Source: Vicugna pacos
Taxonomy: Eukaryota > Chordata > Mammalia > Artiodactyla > Camelidae
Assembly (NCBI RefSeq): GCF_048564905.1
Contig: NW_027328897.1
Location: forward strand, 62,001 to 126,000
Length of the DNA: 64,000 nucleotides
Direction of reading: 5' to 3'
This document shows positions 23,265 through 36,008 of this stretch, piece after piece; position 1 is the first letter of the stretch; each line of letters opens with the position of its first letter. Under the pieces are notes generated by a model, which was not told where the DNA came from, searched no databases, and was given only the letters and a program-made list of their open reading frames with translations. Both the position numbers and the translations under genes were made by a program.

Positions 23265-24435
23265 AGTTAATTTTCTTAATATGATTAATCAAATTGATAG
23301 ATTTCTAGATAGAATTAAGAAAGGAACAAGGAGAAAAATGCAAATTATAAATATAATGAATGAAATAGAAAAATGTAATACATTGTCAACATTAAAAGGA
23401 TAGTAAAAGAATATCATTATCAAGATTATGCCACCAGATGTAGACCCACATGTGTGGGGAAACCTGATATTTTTGACAAAGTTGAAAAGACAGTTCAATG
23501 GAGGAAGGGTAGCTGGATGAGCATGTGATGTTGGGATCACTGGATGTTCAAGGCAAATAATTCAACCTTTGCCTAAACCTCACCCCTTACACAAAGTTAG
23601 AGGGCAGTCCCAAAATGGATCATACAAACAAGTATAAAATGTAAAACTATAAAGCTTCTAGAAGGAAAAACAGGAGAAAAATAGGAGAAAAATCTTCATG
23701 ACTTAGGGAAAAAGCAAGAAGATTTTTGACATGACACCAAAAGTATAATCTACAAAAAAAGACTTCAATTTCATCAAGATGAACAACGTTTGCTCTGTGA
23801 AAGGCATTATTAAGAGAATGAAAAATGCAAGCCACAGACTGACAGGAAATATTTGCCAAATATATTTTTCTCAACAGTCTAGTATTCAGAATACAATGAA
23901 CTCCCTAAACTCAACAGGAAGAAAAGAAACAATCCAATCAAAAAGTGGATAAAAACTCACACAGACCCTTTACCAAAGAGGCGATGTGGTAGGGAAAAAG
24001 CATATAAAGAAGCACATGAACAGATGTTCAACATCATTAGCCATGAGGGAAATGCAACTTAAGGCCACAATGAGATACCACCCCACATCCATCAGAATGC
24101 CTAACATAAGAATACTGACAGTATCAAGTTTTGGCATGAATGCAGAGAAACTGAATCACTCATACATTGTTGGTGAGTGAGTGGTCCAGTCATTCTGGAA
24201 AACAATGCAGCAGTTTCACATAAAGCTAAACATTCACTTACCTTGTGACCCAGCAATCCACACCCCTGGGTATTTATACTTAAGAAATGAAAAACTTCTG
24301 TTCACACAAAAATCTGTACATGAATATTCGTGGTGGCTACGTTTGTGATGGCCAAAACCTGGAAACCACCCAAATGTTCTTCACTGGGTGAATGGTTAAA
24401 AAGGCTTCCGGACATCCATCCAATCACATATTATT
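23265..24435 (+). mobile_element. Old LINE-1 ORF2 3' portion
   Basis: A sense but frame-broken L1M ORF2: 'gaagatttttgacatgac', 'atttgccaaatata', 'aacaggaagaaaag', 'catcattagccatgagggaa', 'gtgacccagcaatccaca'. It is split from its 3' end by the Tigger2-like element at 24440. The flank 22745-23264 is AT-rich with no gene. Confidence 0.8.
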
Positions 24436-24439
24436 TATA

Positions 24440-24921
24440 GATCTTCCACAATTCCCATGGAGTTGGGTCCCAGTAAACCATCATAAGTTGAAAATAGTGT
24501 AATAAGTCAAAAATGCATTTCATAATCTAACCAACCAAGCATCGTAGCTGAGCCTAGCTTAGCTTAAATGTGCTCAACATTTACATTAGCCTACAGCTAC
24601 AGGGGAAAATCATCTAACACATAGTCTATTTTACACTAAAGGGTAGAGATTCTCATAATTTACTGAGTATTGTATTGAAAGTGAAGAGCAGAATGGTTGT
24701 GTGGGTACAGAATGCTTCTAAGTGTTTTCGTTGTTTTATCCTGTGGTGAGGGGAGCTCAGCTTGCACAGCTTCACCAGACAGTATCACATGCCATGTTAC
24801 TAGCCTGGAAAAGATGAAAATTCAATATTCCTAGCATGGCTTCTACAGAATGCATGTGGCTTTCTCACCACTGTACCGTCAAAACTACTAAGTTGAATCA
24901 TCATAATTTGGAGACAGTCTG
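24440..24921 (-). mobile_element. Tigger2-like DNA transposon relic (internally deleted)
   Basis: Recognised from 'catcataagttgaaaatag', 'agcctagcttagcttaaat', 'cattagcctacagctac' and 'gcagaatggttgtgtgggta', and on the other side the inverted end (GAATCATCATAATTTGGAGAC...). The ends are imperfect inverted repeats. It sits inside the old L1. The family name is from memory. Confidence 0.65.
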
Positions 24922-24999
24922 TAGTGACTAAAAGAACAGACGGTTGATACGTGCAATAAACTAGATGTACCTCAAGGGTGTTAATCTGAGTGGAAAAAA

Positions 25000-25480
25000 A
25001 AATCAACCCCCAAATGGTGCAGGGTGTGTGATTACACTTACTGGTTTATTATGGTCCCACACATGATGTATGATTTTACTTATACCACATTCTCAAAAGG
25101 ACAAAATATAAAGATGCAAAAAAATCAGTTGCCGGGGGTTATCAAGGGATGCACGGGTGTGGAGCGTGTGCAAAGTGAATTTCTTTAGGGTGATGAAACA
25201 GTTCTGTATCTTGATTTTAGTGGTAGTAATAAGAACCTATACATGTGATAAAATTTCATAGCACTATGCATCAAAAAAGTGTATATAAAAATGAGTGATT
25301 CAGAGTAAGGCCTGTATATTAACAATATCTTATCCATATCAATTTCCTGGTTTTGATCAATGTACTACGGTTATGTAAATTATTATCATTGCAGAAAGTT
25401 GTGTGAAATGCAGAGAGAACTCCACAATACATTGGCAACTTCTATGTGAGCCTAAAACTATTTCAAAATAAAAGTAAGCA
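25000..25480 (+). mobile_element. 3' end of the old LINE-1
   Basis: Continues the interrupted L1: 'gatgaaacagttctgtatc', 'gttatgtaaattattatcat', 'gcaacttctatgtgagcc', ending near 'atttcaaaataaaagt'. A second short L1 scrap follows to about 25620. Confidence 0.7.
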
Positions 25481-25624
25481 TGTGAGGCAACCGTAAGATC
25501 GCTGGTGGCAGTGTAAACCGGGCAACAACTCTGGTGGTTTCTCACAGAGTTAAACATACACACAACCCAATGACTCCACTTCTAGGCATTGACGGAAGGG
25601 AATGAAAAAATGTCCCCAAAAGAC

Positions 25625-28243
25625 TGGTAAAGAATATTCATAATGGAGTAGAGTATACATTTGATTAGAGTTCTCTTCATTGGACTGAGATATAGAAAAT
25701 TAAAGTAGGATACAGTACCTAGACTGGAATGCTTGTTCAGTCTCAGAGAACAGCCGTTATCAAGGATGTAACAGGCAGAGACAAAAGGGAAGATCTGGGA
25801 ACCTCAGTAGTGATTCTGTGCCTTCGTACGCTATGTGAGCTGTGGGAGTGGTTATTAAGGAACCAAGGGGAGTCTGAGGACAAGCAACCACAGAACTACT
25901 CAATTATGCTCATGGGGATTTCCTTACGGGGTGGGAAAACAAAAATAAAATGTTTGAAATTGGATAACTTGACATAAACAACTTCAGTAGATGAAATTTA
26001 AGGACAAAATGGAAAAGAATCTTCATTCCTTCAATGTCGAGAAGGGGAAATATTTTTATCTTGGAAAACATTTATACTGGTAATACTTTTTTTTAACATT
26101 TTCACTGATTAAAGAGCATTTGGGGAGAGGTTTTGTCCTCCTGGCAACTACAATAAGAACTGTGGAATTGTACCAAATGATACACAAGCACTCTTAACAA
26201 GATGGCCAAGTATTTGGATTTGGAGGACCCATGGATTCTTGCTCCTAGAATTCCTAATAAGTTAAGCATTAAGTTATATCATAAATGAATATGATTTTCT
26301 GCTGTTACTGTTTGGTATGCCAATACACACCTGGAGAGATTACAAAGTCAGCAGCCTATTTTGTTATTATTTGTCTGAGCAGTGTTTGCTGTTGTGAAGT
26401 TACCAGATCCCGTGGTTTGGTGGGTAGGAAGGAAGGAAAGGAGGTGAAGTCTCCATGTTTGTCTTTTGTAGGGAAGTCGGGAATGGGTGAGCGTATTTCA
26501 CTTAGAATCGAAGTCAGAGGCAAGAGATCAATCAGAATAGGAATGAATGTTTGCAATCACAGCATGATTCATAATGAAGTTATTTCAGATGAGCCCCTCA
26601 GTTTTATCACAGATTAATTTACTAAATTTAGTAATTTTAAGTAATAAATCTCCTTCCCATACAGCTTTCAATATGAAGCTCTAGGTTGCCCTTTAACAGA
26701 TATAATCATTTATCATTAAATTATAAGGAAAAGCAGAACAATGTTCACAAGAGGCCGAAGCTCCCAACCTGGATGTCACAATACATTCAGTTTTGATCCA
26801 GCTGAGAACCACATTTCAGAGGCAGCTGCTATAATGCAGCTGAGGACCTCGCACACATACCGTCAGGAACTCGGAACAGGGCTTTTTCAACAAGGGGTGT
26901 TGCTGCCATCAGGCTGTCCCCAGGCTGCCCTGGAATTCATGGTCTTCCCTGCATAGTTACAAATAATTGTAAACCAGGGCATCGGCTCGCTGTCAGCTGA
27001 AATGGGAGACAGGAGGAAATGTCTCAACTAAATATAAACTCTTCTTCCTGCATCACTCATTGATGAGTTATTTTGATCTTAAAGTCAAAAGACTGGCTGT
27101 TTTAGAGGCGTTGTCTATACTCTTTCCTAGCTGTGCGTTTGCCTTTGGTCCTTTTATTTTAATCCATCCATTAAAGCAATGACATCACATGGAAGACTGA
27201 CAGCGACATTCCACATGACATGTAACAGTATACACAACTTCAGTCACCAGCTCTGCGGTGTTGACACACATTGTGTCTGCAGACTGTAGATACCACATTC
27301 TGTAGGAGAGCGTTATAGCACAGGGTCACAGAAAGATCTGACATGTTTCTTGACTTTATTTCACAAAGACAGAAATAACCAGACACTGACAAGTGAGATT
27401 GAGCACTTTGGCCCAATGGGATAGAAAATGTGATGTCAGGACAATTCGAGGACTCATGATCTAATAAGTACAGTTCTACTTGTGGAGGCAAATGGACTGA
27501 ATATCCTGATGCTCTTCAAAGTCTAATAAGAAAGACTCAATGTCAGATTTCCAAAGAAACAGTGTTTTATTCCTGTTATAATTTCATAAAAACATAAACA
27601 ATTGAATAGATTCTGAAAGTCATAAGGACTGATTAATCACTTCATATTTAAGTAATTTTGTTTACTGAAAAACCTGAGTAGAAACCAAGAAGCAAGTTAA
27701 AAAAAAGAGCAACAGAGAGACATGAATTATTTTGGATAAGATGTCTTTCACCAAGAAGGGGGAGGTCTGTGAGTTTTCCAAAAGAGTCATCAGATTCTGG
27801 ATGGGGAATTTTACTTATAGGCTAAATGAATGACCAGGAAGTAGACTACAAGAAGGGCTCATAGCCTATTCTAATCTGTTTTAAATGGCTGGCAAAATTA
27901 TTCTGCTGTGTGATAACCAATGTATGTCAACTTGTTTAATCTGCAGTTCCCCTCGGCTCCAACCTTTAATGCGAACTGCTTTTCCCATGCCCCTTTTCAG
28001 GTACTGCCTAACTTAATGACCGGGGAAAGACCAGTAGACAAAGTGAAGGTTTGTGGTGAGCCACGTTATTCCCAGCTGTGCGCACAGACCACGTGGTCTA
28101 TGAACAGCACTCACCCTCCTTCCTGTTTGGGGGAGGCACATTGGAACCCAGGTACCATGTGAATGTGCTGACAGGGACTCAGAGACACAGAACTGTCAAC
28201 TCAGGCAGAACTAAACACATCTGTGCAGCGGAGCCCAGGCCTC
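25625..28243. other. Intergenic; 5' flank of TRDV1
   Basis: No gene or clearly named repeat. The 200 bp before 28244 are less AT-rich and probably hold the TRDV1 promoter and 5' UTR; no decisive motif recognised. Confidence 0.45.
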
Positions 28244-28796
28244 ATGCCGCTCTCCAGCCTGCTCGGGGTCTTCCTGGCCCTCATCTTCTCGGGTAAGGAT
28301 GGTTCCAAACATGGGTGGGAATGTTCAGGATGAAAGGATTGCACGTGGTACCTCACAGGGACTTGGGGAGGAAAGGAAGATTGGAGAAAAGAAAACATGT
28401 TATTATTTCAATGTGGCTTGTTTCTAGGACCTAAATTAGTCTCATTCCTACATTATTCTACTCACTACTTCAGCTCTGTTTTCTGATTTTTCCCACAGGA
28501 TCAGGAGTGGCCCAGACAGTTACTCAAGACCAGCCAGCCGTATCCACTCCCGTGGGGAAGACAGTCACCCTGATTTGTCGGTATGAAACAAGTGTTAGCA
28601 TATACTATATTTTTTGGTACAAGCAGCCTCCCAGTGGAGAGATGACTTTCCTTATTCGTCAGGATTCATCTAGTGGGAATGCCAAGAGTGGCCGCTACTA
28701 TGTAAACTTCCGGAAAGCAGAAAAATCCCTCAGCCTCTCCATCTCAAACTTACTGCTGGAGGATTCTGCAAAGTACTTCTGTGCTCTCAGAGAAAG
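28244..28796 (+). CDS. TRDV1: T-cell receptor delta variable gene, TRDV1
   Basis: Leader exon 28244-28292 ([16 protein letters not shown]); 206-bp intron; V exon 28499-28796. The mature part begins [20 protein letters not shown]. Features typical of TRDV1 are the CDR1 region [15 protein letters not shown], the FR2 EMTFLIRQ, then [17 protein letters not shown], and the end [10 protein letters not shown]. First Cys is in LICRYET and second Cys at 28780-28782. The frame is intact. In human the single TRDV1 sits between TRAV23 and TRAV24 and is used almost only in delta chains; the same position is kept here. The recombination signal is fully consensus, so this is probably an efficiently used gene. 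Confidence 0.93.
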
Positions 28797-28835
28797 CACA
28801 GTGCTTGAAGTAATAGGACAAGCTGAACAAAAACC
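28797..28835 (+). other. Consensus 23-RSS of TRDV1
   Basis: Heptamer CACAGTG (28797-28803), 23-bp spacer, nonamer ACAAAAACC (28827-28835). Both match the consensus exactly, the strongest signal in the window. Confidence 0.97.
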
Positions 28836-28979
28836 CAAGAGCTCAAAAAGAGAGAGCTCTCTGCTGCAGGAGCCAAGGCGAGATGCACACCTGCAGCCCC
28901 CAGACAAGACGCGGCAGCCCTGTGGGTGTGTGGTCTGCGGTCCAGGTCAGAAGACTGGATTCTAAATAAAAGCTCCTTT

Positions 28980-31160
28980 TATGTCATTTGGAAACAGGTG
29001 TCCACTGGGACATTGTACTAATACATTCTCAGTCTTTAATTTTTGACATTAAAACAGTCATGCAGAAAAAAGTTGACTAAAATTGAGAACTTTCCCCATA
29101 GAAATTTACAGTGATGGTTTCACTTAAAGACATATCACAAACCTGTGTCACATTCCCTGGGATCTTCATAAAAATCACTTCCTAATTCCTTTCCTCTTAC
29201 GTCTTGTGCCAGTGAGGGCAGAAACAGAGAAGCAGAACTGCATAGAATGAAGGTTTAGCTATAAGAATAAAAACTCAGGCAATTCCTAGAGCTGGTGGAG
29301 GAGTCTATATGAAGCTGTTATCTTTGCATCTGGTGTTGAGCCTGAATTCACTGTAAGTTAACTGGGGTGACATTTGTGAAGGAAAGTTGGATGTGGACCA
29401 GCGCATAGACAAGCTGTGACTTGTAAGGACGCACTAGAACCAGTGAAGACAAGTGGAACACTAAAGCTGTCTGTCTCTCACCTCCTTCTGTCTCACAATA
29501 GTGGGTGTCCTTCAGGAGTAATGGATGTCATTTGCCATCATGCTACACGCACACTTGGCCCAAGACAAAGAAGAAGAGGAGGAGATGTGGTGAGAGGTGG
29601 ACGAGTTGTGAGTCAACAGCAAGATGGGCTAACCCACCAACAGCAACACGTGTGAGCTACCACAGTGCCTGGGGCCCTGCCCCAGCCAGCAAGACATGAT
29701 AAATACGGCTACTTCATGACAAGAACCTTCTAAATCTTGCACAAGTCTCTTTCATGGCCCACTCTAACCCAGGACAATACAGGAAGCAAATTCTGGGAGA
29801 TACATTACAGATAGTTACTTTGAGACAGTACAAAGTTACTCCTTTACCCTCCTTGTCAACCAGGCATCATTCTGTACCACTTTTAACACCACTAGTCTTA
29901 AATAAAGAACATAAAAAAACCTTGCTGCCAGCTAACATGATGCAATTATTCCTCATTCAACCTAAAACTTGCTAATTCTCTCTTGCAAGGAGCAAGCTGA
30001 GTTCATTTGGCTATTTTGGGGTGATGTTCTTTGCTCTTCTAGCTGGGTCACACTCTCCCATTGAATCCTGTTCCTTAACTCATGAGATATGATGAGATAC
30101 AAGATTGGCATATATTAGCACATCTTATGTTATTATATTTATGCAAGAAGGACACGGGAGGTAAAAGTGGTTAATGCGTCCATAAATATATTCATAGCGA
30201 AATGAAAAAGAAATTTTCACAACTATCATCATTCTTGTTTCTGGAAATGGCCACGTGATTGCAGCTGGTATTTATAACTACCTCTTCCATTACCCATGCT
30301 GCAATCTGCTTGCTCACAGCAAGCACCTCCCCCTACTGCTTTACTTGACTTTCTATAAAACAAGCTGCATGTTCAGGAGCAATGTCATGTGGAAGGCCAA
30401 GAAGATGAATCAAGAATTCTGCAAGTCCACCACTGTGGTTTTGGCAGAGTTTGCAAGGTACTGAAGGCAAATACAAGGGTCTATATAACTGAAAATAATC
30501 TTGCCAGTACTCAGGGAAAATTGATGATATGTTGTATTCTGGGAAACATCATTAAGAATGATACTTGACCTCACATCAGAACAACAGACATCAACAAGGG
30601 AAATCATTTTTAAAGTGTTTCAAGAAAACAAATAAAACTTTCAAGCTTACTTCTTATAAAAGTGTATTTTAAAATTGTCTGTGAAAAATCTCTGCTAAGA
30701 GATTGGAAAGTCAATGCGTAGGCTGGTAAACTATATTTCCAGTGCATATTTTGGAAAAAGGACTCAAGTGCAAAATGCATTAAAAACTCTTATGAGTCAA
30801 TGAGAAAAGAAAACAGTTAATGAAAATGGCAAAGCATGAGAGATCCAATACAGAAATACGATATTCAATAGCCAATAAATATACCAAAAAACCCTTAATA
30901 TTATTATTCCTTAGGGAAATGAAAATAAACCCTCAATTAGCGTTTCATCTGTGTCCTTTCAGCACCTTGAGTGCATTCATGTAGCTAGAAGAATATGATC
31001 CCAAGAGGAGAGGGAAAAATAATGTGTCCCCAGAAAAATAAGTGATTAAGTAAATTTCCTAGAAGCCTCCATCACTGAACTAAAATGGAGAATACAGCAT
31101 ACAGAAACAGGTCACAGACCTGGACATTGAAGGAAAGGCAGGTTTTACCAGGAAAAACCA
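28980..31160. other. Intergenic, nothing recognised
   Basis: No V exon or RNA gene seen. Purine-rich at 29560-29610. Possible ancient repeat remains at 30240-30450 could not be named. Confidence 0.4.
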
Positions 31161-31164
31161 AAGC

Positions 31165-31300
31165 TGATATTTGTCGAACTCACTGTATGTCAGACGCTGT
31201 AGCATGCATTACAGATTCATTACCTAATGTAAATATCACAAAGTATATGAGACGTGGTTTATTGTTCCCATTTTTTTATCTGTGGAAAATGAGAAACAGC
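31165..31300 (+). repeat. MIR-like SINE relic
   Basis: Pattern 'actcactgtatgtcagacgc', 'gcattacagattcattacc', 'cccatttttttatctgtgg', a decayed MIR 3' half. Confidence 0.55.
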
Positions 31301-31842
31301 TTTCTTAACTGTGAAAATCATCTCTATCTTTCCCTGTCAGCCAGAATGTAACATCTTACTGGGCTCCTAGAGTGTAAGATTTGGAAATGGAAAAGCACTT
31401 CACCCCAGAACAGGGCAGTTGGGAAGTGTTAGGGATGGTGACATTACTGGTTTAAACTGGAACCTAAAGGGAACTAGGAAAGATGATGCCAATCCTGGGT
31501 AGCAATTGCCCCAGAATCAATAGATGAGGAAATCATCCACTACCCAGTTGACAGCGCTGAAGGCTTTAGCAAGATTCTCACATGGCAGTGTGCTGGGGAG
31601 AGAAGGGGCTGCAGGGAAGGGTGAGCTATTATTCCTTAAACTCTCCACCCATGTTTCCTTATGAGGACCTGTGCTCCTTGCCTTTGCCCTTCCTCCTGCA
31701 ACGCTACCCCGTCAAACATCCACATGCTGTACCTCTGCCTCCCTTTATGTCTTTGCTCAGGTGTCACCCCTTACCTCAATATTTCTATTTTCCTTCCTTG
31801 AGGATCAGGCTCTAGCACACTCGCTGTATGAAAGCTGAAGCA

Positions 31843-31856
31843 CTGCCACCTGGTGT
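31843..31856 (-). promoter_or_regulatory. Candidate CTCF-binding motif (minus)
   Basis: The reverse complement reads ACACCAGGTGGCAG, matching 13 of 14 positions of the CTCF core CCASYAGRKGGCAS. It points opposite to the + strand candidates. Binding is inference. Confidence 0.4.
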
Positions 31857-32639
31857 CCTGCTGAACTATTTTGGGAGGCTCATGCTGGCCTCCCTGCTGC
31901 CCTCCAGTGCTCCTGGAGTAGATGGTGGGGAAGCCCAGTCACACCAGCCACTGCAGAACCAAAGTCCGGAAACTTCCCCGTGCAGAAACCATGAGGGGAT
32001 TCAGGAGGACCAGCTGGGTTTTAATGTTTTGCCTGCCAGAGGTGAACGTGATTCAATTCAAGAGACAAATATACACATGGGATGCCTTGGACAGGAGAGC
32101 AATAGGCTGCCTTGGGAAGAAAGCTCAGAATTGTTGCACAAGGTGGGAATTTTTTCTCTGGTAAGTGAAATTGTGTCCACTGCTCTGTCCTTTCTTGCGT
32201 ATAGAAATACCCTGAGAAGTGGATTCAAGAGTCAGTAATGGGAAAAAAACAAACAATTGTAGCAAATACTGCTTGGTATACTCATTGCACATTATAATAT
32301 GCCCCCCAGTCTCTCAGTACAACACCCAGTGGAGTTATTTCCCATTACAAATAAGAAACGTGGTAGACCATAGCTATTTGGGATAATGCGTGAAATCTGC
32401 TATGTAAACTGCCAATACACCTCAGGAAATACTGAACGTTGTCTTGTGGATAGATTCCTCTGCAATTTTAGACTCTGTGCCCCAATCATCACCTTCCCCC
32501 AAATTTTGTTCATTGCCTGCATCTGGTTGAGTGCCTAAGCTAGGGAAGGTATCGTGCAAGGGGATTTGCATGTGCGCTCTCACTGAATTCTCATTAGAAT
32601 TCTTCAAGGTTGGATCCATCCACCTTAGGGCAGGACTGT

Positions 32640-32800
32640 AGTAAAATGCTTGAGACCACAGGCTTGGGTTGTATCTTAGATCTACTACTCATTAGCTCAG
32701 TGATCATGGGACAATTACTTAATAACTTTTCATTTCAATTTCCTCACATCTACAAGGTGGATATTGAGTGTTTCTACCACAGAGGTGCTTATCAGAAGTG
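32640..32800 (+). repeat. MIR-like SINE relic
   Basis: Clear MIR order: 'gagaccacaggcttgggt', 'ctactactcattagctc', 'catgggacaattacttaa', 'aatttcctcacatctacaa'. Confidence 0.75.
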
Positions 32801-33439
32801 AATGGGGTGATGAAGGCGAATGCTGAGTCCAGTGTTCAACAGAAATATGCTGGTTACTTACAGAAAAGAGAATTGCACATGAGGGAGGTTCACTGCCTGC
32901 TTGGTGCTGCAGAGTCAGTGTCAGAGTGGAGCCTTGGCTCCATACCCGGGTTAGAGCAGATGGCTTTCCTCACCTCGCTGAGACCACCATTGAGAGTCAC
33001 TATCTCAGTACAGCATTGTGTTGTCTTTAAAGTCCTAATTAGAATTAGAATTATCTTATTACTTAAAACATCCATTTATTTATTTTTTCTCCTCCTACTG
33101 CCCTCTAGGCCATTTAGATCCTCTTCACTACTGCATCCTCCATGCCTGGATACTGCTTAGCACACAGGACGCTCAATCAATATATAGGTGTTGTCACCCA
33201 GCAGGACACTATGGAGCATGTCCCAACACAGAGCCCCTGCCCCCAACCCATGTCCTCTGCATGTCTCTGGTGTGTAGAAAAACTTTAGGCCTTCCCTGAG
33301 TTCGAAAGAATATATTAAACAGAAAAATGAAAAATGGCAGAAAGTAAGGAAAACTGTCAAGCAAGACAAAATAATAATAGTTTAGCCATTAAACAACATC
33401 AAGGACCTTTACGTTTTCCTCAAGGGCTATAGAAAATAT

Positions 33440-33827
33440 TCTGAGCTGTGTCCTTTGAGCTGTTTTGCAAATACTGAAACCCCCACCTGGTGAAAGAAGT
33501 TAACTGTGTGCTCCCACAAGCATGCAGACTCCAGACCAGTCGGAACCAGAGGTTGATGACGCTGCCTCCCGATTATCTCACCACCAACAAATCAGAAGAA
33601 CGTCCATGAGCTGATCACACACCCATAAACCCACCTCCCTCTCCCTGGTCTCTAAAAACCTTTCCCTGAAAGCCATTGGGCAGTTCGGGCCTTTGGAGCC
33701 CTATCTTCCTGGACGCCATGGGTGGTGCCCAGATAAACACTGCACTTCCCTTCACCACCACCGGGTGTCAGTAGATTGGATTTGGTGCACATGGTTGACC
33801 AGACCCACGTCTGGTTCTGTAACGTAG
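33440..33827 (+). mobile_element. Solo LTR-like element
   Basis: The 3' half resembles a class I-type LTR: a promoter-like 'ctaaaaacctttccctg', 'agataaacactgcac', 'ccaccgggtgtcagtagatt', ending GGTTCTGTAACG (expected TAACA). I could not define the 5' edge or a target duplication. Confidence 0.55.
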
Positions 33828-34854
33828 ATATGCTGAAGAAATATACAAAAGCTGAAATGATTTCTAGAGTCCATGCTATTCAAACACTAATATAAAAGGT
33901 TAAGCTTGACTAATCTTTATGTTGTTTACTTAGAATTGTCAACATTAATATACTTCAAGTCACTTCAGGCAAGATTTATTGAATTTATCTCATGGTCAAC
34001 TGGCTTGGCCTCTGTTTCAGATAATTCTGAGGCTTGAGGCTGCAGGATTCGGCCCTGTTAGTTGAAGGAATGCTCCTGGCACCTTGTTGGAGGTATTCAC
34101 TGCTTGCCCTGGACACAGCCCCTCTAATGTGTGGGTAAATTTATCATGAGATTAGCATTTTCATCAGAAACAAGTTCCAAAGGAAGTGGCTGTCTGAGTG
34201 GTGTGGTGATGCCCTCACTGTCGTATCATCAGATGGACGGAACGCTGTGACCCAGAGAACCAAAAAGAAGGACCCTGGCATGTAGTGGCTTCTGTTTGTG
34301 TAGCAGTTCCTTCCTAACCCTAGACCTTACACTTATACGTTAGGAGAGACTAATGAGACTTTTTAGGATCTCCCTTATTAAGCATAGCTGCACCTCTTTT
34401 CTTCCCATGGAAAGATAGAGATTAGCCATTGAAATGCCTTGCAATATCGTTCCACTTTTTGAAACACCATTTAAGTTTGAGTATCTGGAAAGCTCTCTTC
34501 CCTGATGTTAGCCCCTACCGCATGCTGCTTCCTCTATTTATTTCACTGGAAAGGTTATGTAGTTAGTTTATACTACTAATTTCCCAAAAGTACATTCTAA
34601 TTCTCAACAATCTTAAACAATGCTATCTGGTAATATTAAAATCTCCCTGGACATACTACATTTTTCCAACTATATTTTGAAATCACAAACAGCAGAGAAT
34701 GATGCATTTATAATGTTCAGAGCTCCTGAGGAATTTCTGGACACAAAAATCACTGTTTAAACAGATATGTGCATGTTGAATCAAACTAACATTATTCCTG
34801 GACTATGAAACAGGCAAGTTAGAATGTAATTCTCATTTACTTTTAAGTAAATTT

Positions 34855-35290
34855 ATTGAGGTATAATTGACATTCCACAATATTCATCCAGTTTGAATTT
34901 ACAGTTCAATGATTTTTAGGAAATTAGCTGAGTTTTGAAACCATTACAAACATCGAGATTTAAAAAATTTTATAACCACAAAAAGATCCTTCGTGCCCAT
35001 TTACAGTTAATCCGTCTTCCAACCCTTGGACCTAGGCCATCACTGATCTACTACATCTCTCTATATGTTCATTGCCTGAATATTTCATATTCATGGAATC
35101 ATTCAGTATTTGACTTGTTGTGTCTCACTTTTCTCCTTAACATAAAGCTTCTGAAGATAATATTTCCATAGTATATATTAGTATTTAGCTCATGTTTTGT
35201 TGAATAGTAATTTATTAGTTAATATACTATATTATGTTGCTTCATTCACCAGCTGATGGACATTTGGATTGTTCCTATTTTGTGGCTTGT
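34855..35290 (-). mobile_element. Antisense LINE-1 3' UTR fragment
   Basis: The + strand begins 'tttattgaggtataattgac' and continues with 'tttgaaaccattacaaaca', 'gatccttcgtgccca', 'gatggacatttggattgttc', a standard reversed L1M 3' end. Confidence 0.8.
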
Positions 35291-35369
35291 AGGAAGAGAG
35301 CCACAGTGTAGGCTCTCATTATTACATTTAAAACATTTACTGAGCATCACAAATGTAGGTGATGTGGTG

Positions 35370-35570
35370 GATTCCAAACACCATAGACTCCACACCAGAC
35401 AAGGATGTGTTCTGATTCTTACCCAGCCACTTCCCAGATGTCTGGACTCTAGTGAATGACTCAGTCTCTTTGAGCTTTCGTCTTCTTGTTTGCAAATTGT
35501 GACTAATAGTAGCTCTATTGTGTCACTTTTGTATTAGAATAATGTACATGAGGTAAAAGATATTTTTTAG
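35370..35570 (+). repeat. MIR-like relic
   Basis: 'acccagccacttcccagatg', 'gaatgactcagtctctttga' and 'cttgtttgcaaattgtga' suggest a decayed MIR. Low certainty. Confidence 0.45.
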
Positions 35571-36008
35571 CACATGGCATTTGTGAACATTTATAATGTG
35601 GGGGATGTGAAAGCTTTAGAAAATTTTTTGGAAGTTCATATAAAAGTTTGCTAGCCAAAGTGCTTTTCCTGCCGCAGACTGCCATCCTAGTGTCTCACGA
35701 TGAACACTAGCAGTACACGATTAGTCCACCCACTTCTGAAAGGTTGTCTGTTCTCTTTGAGTTGTGACTCAGGGAACATGTCCTCAATGTCTGTGAAGCT
35801 GGTCTCAGGACAGCACGTTTGATCCCTCCTTTTGAACCACAGGAAACTGATTTGAAGGCAGAGATGATCGGTGTGTTTCTAGGACATTGATGTGGTCTTG
35901 TCTCTGATTGGCTGGGCAACCAGATGCAGAATCCTGTTTTCTGAAGCAGAATATTCCACAGGTCTAGGCTGCAGAACGTTCCTATGCTGAGGACCTTGGG
36001 CAGGATAA

